Source of the DNA: an uncultured Lachnospiraceae bacterium
GTDB taxonomy: Bacteria; Bacillota_A; Clostridia; Lachnospirales; Lachnospiraceae
Direction: 5' to 3'
Assembly: GCA_910585355.1 (NCBI GenBank)
Contig: CAJUDN010000040.1
Coordinates: forward strand, 1-24,116
Length of the DNA stretch: 24,116 nt
Shown here: piece after piece, positions 16,807 to 23,986 of the stretch
Position numbering within the stretch: the stretch's first letter is position 1
Layout: each line of letters starts with the position of its first letter
Position numbers and translations under genes: made by a program
Notes under the pieces: model-generated
What the model was told of the DNA's origin: nothing
Seen by the model: only the letters and a program-made list of their open reading frames with translations
Databases searched by the model: none

Positions 16807-17826
16807 ATGGCATTATTTGAATCATATGAGAGAAGAATTGACAAGATCAATTCCGTATTAAACAGCTATGGAATTGCTTCCATCGAAGAGGCAGAAAAAA
16901 TCACAAAAGACGCGGGTTTAAACGTATATGACCAGGTGAAGAAAATCCAGCCCATCTGTTTTGAGAACGCATGCTGGGCTTACACTGTCGGCGCCGCCAT
17001 CGCTATCAAGAAGAACTGCCGCAGAGCCGCAGACGCTGCCGCCGCCATCGGCGAGGGTCTTCAGGCTTTCTGCATCCCGGGTTCCGTTGCGGACCAGAGA
17101 AAGGTTGGCCTTGGACATGGAAACCTTGGAAAGATGCTTCTGGAAGAGGACACCGACTGCTTCTGCTTTTTAGCAGGTCATGAATCTTTTGCCGCCGCTG
17201 AGGGAGCCATCGGTATCGCAGAAAAAGCAAACAAGGTTCGTAAGAAACCTCTCCGCGTTATCTTAAACGGTCTTGGGAAGGACGCGGCGCAGGTGATTTC
17301 CCGCATCAATGGATTTACATATGTTGAGACAAAGATGAATTACTATACAGGCGAGGTGGAGGAAGTGTTCCGTAAGTGCTACTCCACAGATCCGGAGAGT
17401 CCACGCGCAAAGGTAAACTGCTATGGCGCCAACGATGTGACCGAGGGCGTTGCCATCATGTGGAAGGAAGGCGTTGATGTTTCTATCACCGGAAACTCCA
17501 CCAACCCCACGCGGTTCCAGCATCCCGTAGCAGGCACCTATAAGAAGGAATGCGTGGAGAAGGGAAAGAAGTATTTCTCCGTGGCATCCGGCGGCGGCAC
17601 CGGCCGTACCCTGCATCCCGATAATATGGCGGCGGGCCCGGCCTCCTATGGCATGACCGATACCATGGGCCGTATGCATTCCGATGCCCAGTTTGCAGGT
17701 TCTTCTTCCGTTCCGGCCCATGTAGAGATGATGGGCCTCATCGGAATGGGAAATAACCCCATGGTGGGCGCTACCGTTGCAGTTGCCGTTTCCGTGCAGC
17801 AGGCGGCGGACGAAGGAAAGTTCTAA
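16807..17826 (+). CDS. GGGtGRT-family protein
   Basis: The 339-residue soluble protein carries the signature GGGTGRT at residues 262-268, which names a conserved family of unknown function found mainly in anaerobes. Other conserved-looking segments are IQPICFENACWAY, the glycine-rich AFCIPGSVADQRKVGLGHGN, HESFAAAEGAIGIA, and a C-terminal VGATVAVAVSVQQAADEGKF. It has several cysteines, with C-x4-C near residue 56 and a CFCF near 118. It follows the scaffold gene with AGGAGG upstream and the same direction, so the two products probably work together in Fe-S or redox metabolism, but that is an inference. The stop codon is inside an 18-base tandem repeat. Confidence 0.85.
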   Translation: MALFESYERRIDKINSVLNSYGIASIEEAEKITKDAGLNVYDQVKKIQPICFENACWAYTVGAAIAIKKNCRRAADAAAAIGEGLQAFCIPGSVADQRKVGLGHGNLGKMLLEEDTDCFCFLAGHESFAAAEGAIGIAEKANKVRKKPLRVILNGLGKDAAQVISRINGFTYVETKMNYYTGEVEEVFRKCYSTDPESPRAKVNCYGANDVTEGVAIMWKEGVDVSITGNSTNPTRFQHPVAGTYKKECVEKGKKYFSVASGGGTGRTLHPDNMAAGPASYGMTDTMGRMHSDAQFAGSSSVPAHVEMMGLIGMGNNPMVGATVAVAVSVQQAADEGKF

Positions 17827-17886
17827 AGATACAGGAAGTTCTGAGAATACAGGAAGTTCTGGGGATACAGAAAGTTGTTAAGATAA
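17815..17886 (+). repeat. Four codon-aligned 18-base tandem units starting inside the GGGtGRT gene
   Basis: Units at 17815-17832, 17833-17850, 17851-17868 and 17869-17886 share the pattern (A/G)GAAAGTTCTNNNGATAC with changes. The first unit contains the last three codons and the stop. Since 18 is a multiple of three, the units stay in frame with the gene, and their conceptual translation repeats YRKF separated by stops. Confidence 0.85.
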
Positions 17887-18051
17887 GGCAGTTTTGGAAC
17901 AGGGGGCGTCTGTCATGGCGTCCCCTGAATATGTGTGTTGGAGCAGATAAGATCGAATAGCTATGAGATATAGAATTTGACAACTTGTGTGAGGAATGGG
18001 ATGATTTGAGGGGATAGAAGCAGAAAATGGAGAGGGTGTTGAAATGATAGC

Positions 18052-18089
18052 AATAAGGGGTACGGCGAGGGCCGTGCTTCTTATTTTTT
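18052..18089 (+). terminator. Intrinsic terminator after the GGGtGRT gene
   Basis: A 15-base stem (18052-18066 with 18071-18085, three G-U pairs) with a four-base loop runs into a run of T that continues to 18089. It ends transcription from the scaffold/GGGtGRT operon and isolates the A+T-rich genes downstream. Confidence 0.8.
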
Positions 18090-18188
18090 CATAGGAAAGA
18101 CTTTTTGATGTTAATACGTATAAGTAAGATGGGAGAAGGGCTTTCCCATGAACCCCCAAATTGCTTCGTGCGTGAAAGTATACTTTTT

Positions 18189-18219
18189 TGTGGCAAAATC
18201 GTTGATGGTGTGCTAAAAT
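18189..18219 (+). promoter_or_regulatory. Probable promoter of the ATPase cassette
   Basis: TAAAAT (18214-18219) preceded by TGC forms an extended -10. TTGTGG (18189-18194) is a possible -35, but with a 19-base spacer. The palindrome AAAGTATACTTT ends three bases before it and could be an operator. Transcription from here would start about 20 bases before the proposed TTG start. Confidence 0.45.
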
Positions 18220-18246
18220 CAAAGACAGGTCAAAAAGCCTCAGCAT

Positions 18247-19332
18247 TTGAAAACAGGTCTTAAAATTGAAAGGATAAGCTTTAACAAAGATATTACCTTG
18301 TTAGTTGGATTATCTGGTGTGGGAAAAACGCAAGTTCTTAATGCAGTGGAATATTCGTTGAACCTTGCAGTGGATAAGGATGTAATTTTGCGCCCTTATC
18401 GTGTCGGAATGGGGATTTTAATTGATAATGATGAATATGAATGGTTTTACGAAATTAACGAGATAAGTAAAGATGAATTAATTATCAATGAAGAAAGCAG
18501 ACGCGAATTTACATTTGAAAAACTTTTGTGTAATGGAAAGATTATTTTTGAAAGAAAGAATGAGAAAGTACACGTAGTTGGATATGATAAAGTTCCGCAG
18601 CCTAAAAAAGATGAAAGTTTAATCTTGCAGTATTCCGAAGATGAAAATTTTGAAATTTTTCTTTCCGGGATTCGTAAATTATATTCTGTTGAAATCGAAT
18701 TGGCAGTTAGAGGGGGAATTCGGAGTGAGAGTTTCAGCCGCTTAAAGTCAAAAGTGACAGATACAATTAAAAATGAAAAGAGCGTAGAGTTTAAAGCATT
18801 TAGTCATCTTCCGGTAGCGTTAAAATTGTATATTGCAAAAAGATATTATCCCGGATTATATATTAAAATTTTTGAGGCCGTGAAGGAATTATTTATTGAA
18901 ATTGAGGACATAGACGTAGAGGAAGACAGTATAAGAGAAATGTATTTGGTATCCATTCAAGTATATGGTAAAAAATTATTGCAGCATGATATTTCGAATG
19001 GAATGTTAAAGACTATTTATTATATTGTAGAATTGTTTACAATGTCAAAGGATTCCCTGGTGCTAATTGATGAATTTGAAAATGGTTTGGGAGTGAATTG
19101 CATTGATTTACTTTCTGAATTGATGTTGTCAGAACGAAATGATCTTCAATTTATTATAACCAGTCATCATCCTAAAATTATTAATGGCATTGATATAGAG
19201 AAATGGAGAATTATTGACAGAGATAACTGCATCGTAAAAAATAGTGGCAGTTTAGACTACGGAATAGGGAATAGTCAGCATGATGCCTATTTCAATTTGA
19301 TAAACAGATGGGAATTTGAGGGAAAGATATAA
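18247..19332 (+). CDS. AAA/ABC-type ATPase of an ATPase-plus-effector cassette
   Basis: The 361-residue protein belongs to the SMC/ABC-like AAA ATPases often found in phage-defence and toxin-like cassettes. Walker A is GLSGVGKT (21-28, K27). Walker B is LVLIDEFENGLG near residue 275, followed by an IITSHHPKII segment that supplies the switch histidine. Between them is a long variable insert. The N-terminus (KTGLKIERISFNKDITLLVG) matches the first strands of such proteins, so little if anything is missing, although no ATG is available. TTG 18247 is the only start-like codon before the in-frame TAA at 18214, and no good ribosome site precedes it. Codons are strongly A/T-biased, unlike all neighbours, which points to horizontal transfer. 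It overlaps the next gene by one base. Confidence 0.85.
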   Translation: MKTGLKIERISFNKDITLLVGLSGVGKTQVLNAVEYSLNLAVDKDVILRPYRVGMGILIDNDEYEWFYEINEISKDELIINEESRREFTFEKLLCNGKIIFERKNEKVHVVGYDKVPQPKKDESLILQYSEDENFEIFLSGIRKLYSVEIELAVRGGIRSESFSRLKSKVTDTIKNEKSVEFKAFSHLPVALKLYIAKRYYPGLYIKIFEAVKELFIEIEDIDVEEDSIREMYLVSIQVYGKKLLQHDISNGMLKTIYYIVELFTMSKDSLVLIDEFENGLGVNCIDLLSELMLSERNDLQFIITSHHPKIINGIDIEKWRIIDRDNCIVKNSGSLDYGIGNSQHDAYFNLINRWEFEGKI

Positions 19333-19691
19333 TGATATTCGTCTGCAATCGTTGTTTCGAAATATGGTTATTGGGGCGCCGGGGATTATATCCAATAGAA
19401 GAGGTTGATAAAACATCCGATTTTTATCAATATTATAAGCATTATAATATTGAAGCATGTGATCCTGAAGGAATGATACCACCAGAGGACAACGGGGAGA
19501 CGATTGCAAAATATCATTTTCAATACCTTCATGAATTATTGCGATATAAGAGAATCAGATATTCTAAAAATAACCCAAAAAATGTAGCGACGAAAGACTA
19601 TTTTAAAGGAATCGCCGAGAGAATCGCGGTAACAGAACATTTAAAATCATTTAAATCATTTTACGATTTTATTTCCTGCATAAGGGGATAA
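19332..19691 (+). CDS. Small partner of the ATPase; looks like the C-terminal half of a TOPRIM/RloB-like effector
   Basis: The 119-residue product starts at the ATG in the TAATG overlap with the ATPase stop, so the genes are translationally coupled; GAGGG lies nine bases before the start. The opening VCNRCFEIWLLGRRGLYP resembles the conserved block of ATPase-linked TOPRIM- or RloB-like proteins (CFExWLL). Later parts, HFQYLHELLRYKRIRYSKNNP and a C-terminal HLKSFKSFYDFI, fit the tail of the same proteins as I remember them. Those relatives carry an N-terminal half with acidic metal-binding residues that is absent here, and the upstream frame closes with a TGA at 19317-19319. It may be a truncated remnant, or a genuinely short partner. 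It is A+T-rich like the ATPase gene. The assignment needs a profile search. Confidence 0.65.
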   Translation: MIFVCNRCFEIWLLGRRGLYPIEEVDKTSDFYQYYKHYNIEACDPEGMIPPEDNGETIAKYHFQYLHELLRYKRIRYSKNNPKNVATKDYFKGIAERIAVTEHLKSFKSFYDFISCIRG

Positions 19692-19754
19692 GGATTTTAC
19701 ATATTTGTTCATCCAAAATCTGGCTCTATTTGGGCTCTTAAATCCAATATTTTT

Positions 19755-19775
19755 TGTAAAATGATAAATTTTACA
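19755..19775. promoter_or_regulatory. Perfect 8-base inverted repeat upstream of the riboswitch promoter
   Basis: TGTAAAAT and ATTTTACA flank GATAA. The repeat sits 25 bases before the -10 of the lysine-transporter leader and after the last gene of the A+T-rich block. It could be an operator or a weak A+T-rich terminator of that block; the following CTTTCTTTTT is only partly T-rich. Confidence 0.4.
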
Positions 19776-19796
19776 CTTTCTTTTTCCAGTGAGGTG

Positions 19797-19805
19797 TGAT
19801 ACAAT
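19797..19805 (+). promoter_or_regulatory. Extended -10 promoter of the lysine leader
   Basis: TGATACAAT (TGn plus TACAAT at 19800-19805) lies about 45 bases before the riboswitch core. The -35 position holds only a weak TTTCTT (19777-19782). Confidence 0.5.
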
Positions 19806-19849
19806 AGCACACAAACAAAAGGGTTTCTGCAAACGAAGCAGAGAATTGA

Positions 19850-20016
19850 TAGGATAGAGGCGCGGAATTCAAGAGTACTGCAGCTCATAGGCTGGACCGC
19901 CGGGATGCAGGAAAGGGGAGACCGCCGAAGGATTTTTGTCCGGTCCGGGCAGGGGTTCTGGGACAGCGCAGAATATGCGCTGGACTGTCACGAAACGTGG
20001 AGCGCTATCTTGTGTT
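19850..20016 (+). promoter_or_regulatory. Lysine riboswitch (L-box)
   Basis: The conserved core blocks occur in the right order and spacing: GATAGAGGCGC (19853-19863), CAAGAGTA (19870-19877), GGAAAGGGGAG (19910-19920), CGCCGAAGG (19923-19931), GGACTGTCA (19982-19990) and GGAGCGCTATC (19999-20009). The GATAG and CTATC ends form the base of helix P1. The arrangement closely follows the Bacillus subtilis lysC leader as I remember it. Lysine binding should favour the downstream terminator and switch off the transporter gene. Confidence 0.93.
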
Positions 20017-20050
20017 GTTGGCTTACTTGCCGTGTTTTCCTGAATTTACA

Positions 20051-20095
20051 CCACAAACGCGTTTTCCGTCAGGGACTGTCGTTTGTGGCGTTTTT
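20051..20095 (+). terminator. Terminator of the lysine riboswitch expression platform
   Basis: CCACAAACG (20051-20059) and CGTTTGTGG (20080-20088) pair perfectly around a 20-base loop, followed by CGTTTTTG. It sits 35 bases after the aptamer and 47 before the transporter start, as expected for a transcriptional off-switch. The competing antiterminator pairing was not resolved by eye. Confidence 0.85.
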
Positions 20096-20141
20096 GTTTG
20101 AAAAAACGGAAATTGAAAAAACGGAAAGGAAGTAGGAGAAC

Positions 20142-21764
20142 ATGTACAACGGAAAGAGAAAAGGGCTTCTTCTTATAAGCCTGGCGCTGATGTTTGTGAT
20201 GGTCTTTGCCATGACAGCATTTGGAGCAGAGGAAGGAGCCGAGTATGTGCCGGCGGTGTATTCCACCTTCTGGGCCCTGGTGCCTCCGATTGTGGCCATT
20301 GGACTGGCATTGCTCACCAAGGAAGTATACAGCTCCCTGTTTGTGGGTATTTTAATGGGAGGAATCTTGTATTCCGGCCTGAATTTTGAAATGACCATTG
20401 TCCACATTTTTGAGGATGGTATCATCGGGGTCCTGTCCGACAGCTATAATGTGGGGATACTGGTGTTTTTGGTGATCCTGGGAGCTATGGTGAGTCTGAT
20501 GAATAAGGCAGGCGGCTCGGCGGCTTTCGGTCAGTTTGCTGCCAGCAAAATTCACAGCCGTGTGGGGGCGCAGCTTGCGACGGTGCTCTTAGGCGTTCTT
20601 ATTTTCATTGACGATTATTTCAATTGTCTGACTGTGGGAAGCGTTATGCGTCCGGTAACGGATAAGTTTAACGTATCCCGTGCAAAGCTGGCTTACCTGA
20701 TTGACGCAACGGCAGCTCCTGTCTGCATCATCGCTCCGATTTCTTCCTGGGCGGCCGCTGTAACCGGGTTTGTGGAGGGAGAAGACGGATTCTCCATTTT
20801 TATCCGTGCGATTCCATATAACTTCTATGCCCTTTTAACCATTGTGATGATGATTGGCATGGTGATCATGAGAGTAGAATTTGGCCCCATGAAAACGCAT
20901 GAGAAAAACGCGGTGAAGGGCGATCTTTATACTACGCCGGGACGTCCCTATGATTATGCCAAGGACGAGCATGTGGCGGTTCGCGGTAAGGTGATGGATC
21001 TTTTAATCCCCATTGTTTCCCTGATCATCTGCTGTGTAATTGGCATGTTGTATACAGGCGGATTCTTTTCAGGAACCGATTTCGTGACGGCATTTTCTGA
21101 GAGCGATGCCTCTTTGGGACTGACTTTGGGAAGCTTTTTCGGACTGATCATTACCATCGGTCTCTACCAGATCCGCAGAGTATTAAGCTTCAGCGACTGT
21201 ATGGCCTGTATTCCGGAAGGTTTTAAAGCCATGGTTCCGGCTATCCTGATTCTTACCTTTGCGTGGACCTTAAAGGCCATGACCGACAGCCTGGGAGCTG
21301 ATGTGTATGTGGCGTCTCTGGTGGCCACCAGTGCAAAAGGATTTTTAAATTTCCTACCGGCCATTATCTTTGTGGTGGGCTGTCTTCTGGCTTTTGCCAC
21401 CGGAACCTCCTGGGGAACCTTTGGCATCTTAATCCCCATCGTCGTGGCTGTATTTGAAAACAGCAACCCGCAGCTCATGATTATTTCTATCTCTGCCTGC
21501 ATGGCAGGCGCTGTGTGCGGAGACCATTGCTCACCCATTTCCGACACGACAATCATGGCGTCGGCAGGCGCTCAGTGCGAACATGTGAATCATGTAATGA
21601 CCCAGCTTCCCTATGCGGCGACTGCGGCGTTGATTTCCTTTGTCACTTACATTGTGGCCGGTTTTGTGCAGACGGCATGGATTTCTCTTGCAGTTGGAAT
21701 TGTTCTGATGATCGGGGCGCTGATGGTAATCAGACTGCTGGGAAATACGGTAACAGAATCGTAA
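20142..21764 (+). CDS. NhaC-family carrier, predicted Na+-linked lysine transporter
   Basis: The 540-residue integral membrane protein belongs to the NhaC Na+/H+ antiporter family. Diagnostic segments are IDDYFNCLTVGSVMRPVTDKF, AKLAYLIDATAAPVCIIAPISSWAAAV and, near the C-terminus, GAVCGDHCSPISDTTIMAS. The N-terminus begins with a signal-like hydrophobic stretch ending TAFGAEEGAEY, followed by 11 to 13 hydrophobic segments. The substrate is inferred from the lysine riboswitch directly upstream: an NhaC-like carrier under L-box control was proposed as a lysine transporter (LysW) in comparative studies of lysine regulons. GGAAGTAGGAGAAC supplies the ribosome site. A bidirectional terminator follows, so the gene is a single-gene unit. 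Na+/H+ exchange alone remains an alternative. Confidence 0.92.
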   Translation: MYNGKRKGLLLISLALMFVMVFAMTAFGAEEGAEYVPAVYSTFWALVPPIVAIGLALLTKEVYSSLFVGILMGGILYSGLNFEMTIVHIFEDGIIGVLSDSYNVGILVFLVILGAMVSLMNKAGGSAAFGQFAASKIHSRVGAQLATVLLGVLIFIDDYFNCLTVGSVMRPVTDKFNVSRAKLAYLIDATAAPVCIIAPISSWAAAVTGFVEGEDGFSIFIRAIPYNFYALLTIVMMIGMVIMRVEFGPMKTHEKNAVKGDLYTTPGRPYDYAKDEHVAVRGKVMDLLIPIVSLIICCVIGMLYTGGFFSGTDFVTAFSESDASLGLTLGSFFGLIITIGLYQIRRVLSFSDCMACIPEGFKAMVPAILILTFAWTLKAMTDSLGADVYVASLVATSAKGFLNFLPAIIFVVGCLLAFATGTSWGTFGILIPIVVAVFENSNPQLMIISISACMAGAVCGDHCSPISDTTIMASAGAQCEHVNHVMTQLPYAATAALISFVTYIVAGFVQTAWISLAVGIVLMIGALMVIRLLGNTVTES

Positions 21765-21806
21765 CTGTCTGAACGGACAAAGCTTTCGTCGGGAAAATTA
21801 TAAAAG

Positions 21807-21846
21807 AAAGGGACCTGTTTTGGCCAATTGCCTGACAGGTCCTTTT
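21807..21846. terminator. Bidirectional terminator between the lysine transporter and the ABC exporter
   Basis: AAAGGGACCTGT (21807-21818) and ACAGGTCCTTTT (21835-21846) form a 12-base stem with one G-U pair. T-rich sequence follows on the + strand and, read the other way, CCCTTTCTTTTATAATTTT follows on the - strand. It serves both convergent genes. Confidence 0.85.
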
Positions 21847-21898
21847 GGTTTGTGTCACAAGAAAAGGTGGTGTCGCAAAATGAGTGATTCATATAAGC

Positions 21899-23635
21899 TT
21901 ATTCCAGTCCCTCAAACTGCATTTCGTAATATTTTGCGTACAGTCCGCCCTTTGCCAGAAGATTATTGTGGGTGCCGCGTTCGGAGATATTTTGTTCATT
22001 GATGACAATGATTTCATCAGCATTGCGGATCGTGGAGAGGCGATGGGCGATGGTGACAGTGGTGCGGTTTTTGGACAGCTCTTCCAGGCTTTTCTGGATA
22101 TGACGTTCGCTTTCGTTATCAAGAGCGCTGGTGGCCTCATCAAGAATCAGAATCGGTGGATTTTTAAGGAATACCCTGGCGATGGAGATTCGCTGTTTTT
22201 GGCCGCCGGAAAGTCTGGCGCCGCGTTCTCCCACAAAAGTGTCATAGCCGTCGGGAAGTTCCATGATGAAGTCATGGATATTGGCCTTTTTGGCGGCCTC
22301 CATGATTTCTTCATCCGTTGCTTCCGGTTTTCCGTAGGCGATATTTTCGCGGATGGTTCCACCAAACAGATATACATCCTGCTGCACCAGACCAATGGAG
22401 CTGCGGAGCGATTTTAAGGTAACATGACGGATGTCCTTTCCATCAATGGTGACGGCCCCCTCTGACACATCATAAAAACGGGGCAGGAGAGAGCAGATCG
22501 TGGTTTTTCCGCCGCCGGAGGGCCCTACCAGGGCGACGGACCTTCCATGAGGAATGGTAAAGGAAACATCCGTGAGTACTGGCTCTCCGCTGTTGTAATA
22601 GAAGCTTACATTTTTGTAAGCGATGTCTCCCTTTACGTCTTTTAAATCCACGGCATCCGGCGCATCCACGATTTCAGGCTCCGTTTCCACAACGTCCAGA
22701 AAGCGTTTAAAGCCTGTAAGGCCCTTCTGGAGCATTTCCGTAAATTCCACCAGAATCTGAATGGGGCTGATGAAAATTCCAATGTAGAGAGCATACATGG
22801 CCAGATCCGCCGGCGCCATTTCTCCAGCCGCAATCAGGTAGCCTCCGGCCACCAGAACCGTCATATACATGAGACCCTGGAAAAACAGAGTTCCGGAGTG
22901 AAACTTACCCATAGCACGGTAGTTTCTGTCACGGGAGCGAACGAAATTTTCATTGCTGTAATGGAACTTTTTCCGTTCGATGTCCTCATTGGCGAAGGAC
23001 TGCACCACGCGGATTCCCGATAAGGTATCCTGGAGCCTGGCATTGATATCACCGATTTTTCTCCGGTTATCCATAAAGGTCTCCTGCATGCTGGCGTTCT
23101 GCATGAAACAGAAGACCACCATGAGAATCACCACGACACCTAAAAGAAGGGCCAGTTTTCCGTTGATTAAGAAGAGGAAAACAAAAGAGCCAACGATCTT
23201 AATGGAAGAAATGAACACATTTTCCGGTCCGTGGTGGGCAAATTCTGAAATTTCAAACAGGTCGGAAACCAGCTTACTCATCATTTGTCCCGTATTATTT
23301 TTGTCATAGTAAGAAAAGGAGAGCTTTTCGTAATGGTCAAAGAGCTCCTTTCTCATATCTCTCTCAATCCAGGTTCCCATCACATGCCCCTGATAGGTAA
23401 CATAATATTTACAGGCTGTCTGTAAAATGTAAAGAATGAGAAGACCGCAAAGAAGAAGGCCAAGGGAATGAAAAATGGCCTCCCGGTCCCTGGTGAACCA
23501 GTCGTTGGCGGCCCGCCTTAAAATCTGCGGAAAAGCCAGATCCACAGCGCTGATGAAGGTGGCGCAAAGCAGGTCCAGAAAGAATACCCTTTTGTAAGGT
23601 TTATAATAGGCGGCAAATTTTTTCAGTACGTTCAT
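21899..23635 (-). CDS. ABC transporter, fused permease and ATPase (exporter type)
   Basis: The 578-residue half-transporter has an N-terminal six-helix membrane domain (to about residue 310), then a nucleotide-binding domain. The latter has Walker A GPSGGGKTT (K377), a Q-loop at GLVQQDVYLFGG, the signature LSGGQKQR (475-482), Walker B ILILDEATSALD with D499 and catalytic E500, and the H-loop TIAHRLSTI. All catalytic residues are present, so a homodimer could be active. The start is set at 23635 (MNVLKKFAAYYKPYKR) because GGGAGG lies six bases upstream on the - strand; a reading from 23683 would run through it. This subfamily exports lipids, peptides or drugs, and no neighbour indicates which. 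It is alone between a bidirectional terminator and its own promoter. Confidence 0.94.
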   Translation of the reverse strand: MNVLKKFAAYYKPYKRVFFLDLLCATFISAVDLAFPQILRRAANDWFTRDREAIFHSLGLLLCGLLILYILQTACKYYVTYQGHVMGTWIERDMRKELFDHYEKLSFSYYDKNNTGQMMSKLVSDLFEISEFAHHGPENVFISSIKIVGSFVFLFLINGKLALLLGVVVILMVVFCFMQNASMQETFMDNRRKIGDINARLQDTLSGIRVVQSFANEDIERKKFHYSNENFVRSRDRNYRAMGKFHSGTLFFQGLMYMTVLVAGGYLIAAGEMAPADLAMYALYIGIFISPIQILVEFTEMLQKGLTGFKRFLDVVETEPEIVDAPDAVDLKDVKGDIAYKNVSFYYNSGEPVLTDVSFTIPHGRSVALVGPSGGGKTTICSLLPRFYDVSEGAVTIDGKDIRHVTLKSLRSSIGLVQQDVYLFGGTIRENIAYGKPEATDEEIMEAAKKANIHDFIMELPDGYDTFVGERGARLSGGQKQRISIARVFLKNPPILILDEATSALDNESERHIQKSLEELSKNRTTVTIAHRLSTIRNADEIIVINEQNISERGTHNNLLAKGGLYAKYYEMQFEGLE

Positions 23636-23706
23636 AATACCTCCCTCATATGTAGCATTAGGTGCGAAGCAATCCGGCATCATAGGGGATACCTTTTACC
23701 TTCAAC

Positions 23707-23735
23707 ATCATAACATGGAAAACTCAGGAAGTAAA
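23707..23735 (-). promoter_or_regulatory. Promoter of the ABC exporter gene
   Basis: On the - strand TTTACT (23735-23730) and TATGAT (23712-23707) are 17 bases apart, with a TGT directly before the -10 (extended -10). It gives a leader of about 65 bases. Confidence 0.6.
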
Positions 23736-23834
23736 TAGGCAGGGAGTGAGGAAAATGCGTGAATTCCGCCGCAGAAAATTATGATCTGGGTAATGAAAAT
23801 TTAATTGATTTTTAAGGGATAAAAAGAAGGGGTG

Positions 23835-23843
23835 TGGTATAAT
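23835..23843 (+). promoter_or_regulatory. Extended -10 reading into the palindromic repeats
   Basis: TGGTATAAT (TATAAT at 23838-23843) faces the repeat units and lies 25 bases before the first, divergent from the ABC exporter promoter. No good -35 is seen. It would start an RNA that begins at the long hairpin. Confidence 0.4.
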
Positions 23844-23860
23844 GTCCACGAAAGCAATGA

Positions 23861-23986
23861 GCAGTGCGGAAAAACTCCAGCGGAAAGCTGTGTCGTGCTT
23901 GCACGTAAGCAGCTTTCCGCTGGAGTTTTTCCATAGGGCGAAGCCCGTGAGAGAGAAGCCGCAAAGCGGATTCGAGCGCGCACTGC
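23861..23986. repeat. Structured palindromic repeat, copy 1
   Basis: The unit is closed by GCAGTGC (23861-23867) and GCACTGC (23980-23986). Inside is a perfect 23-base hairpin (23868-23890 with 23910-23932) whose loop carries a second stem, CGTGC-TT-GCACG, then GGGC-GAA-GCCC and CCGC-AAA-GCGG. The overall form is a four-way, cloverleaf-like fold. Small reading frames across it on the - strand are judged not real. Part of the sequence is repeated downstream. Confidence 0.8.

Larger units (their letters stand above)
17887..18246. other. Non-coding gap before the A+T-rich cassette
   Basis: No gene is seen in this 360-base stretch. It contains a 9-base GC-rich hairpin without a T-run (17900-17908 with 17919-17927), the terminator at 18052-18089, a perfect palindrome AAAGTATACTTT (18175-18186), and the probable promoter of the ATPase gene. 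Confidence 0.6.

Noticed and set aside
17815..17886. Possible CRISPR array in the short tandem units
   Set aside because: The 18-base units are directly adjacent, without unique spacers, and diverge from one another.
19905..20135. A 76-codon + strand frame before the lysine transporter
   Set aside because: It lies across the riboswitch aptamer and terminator, whose conserved blocks explain the sequence better.
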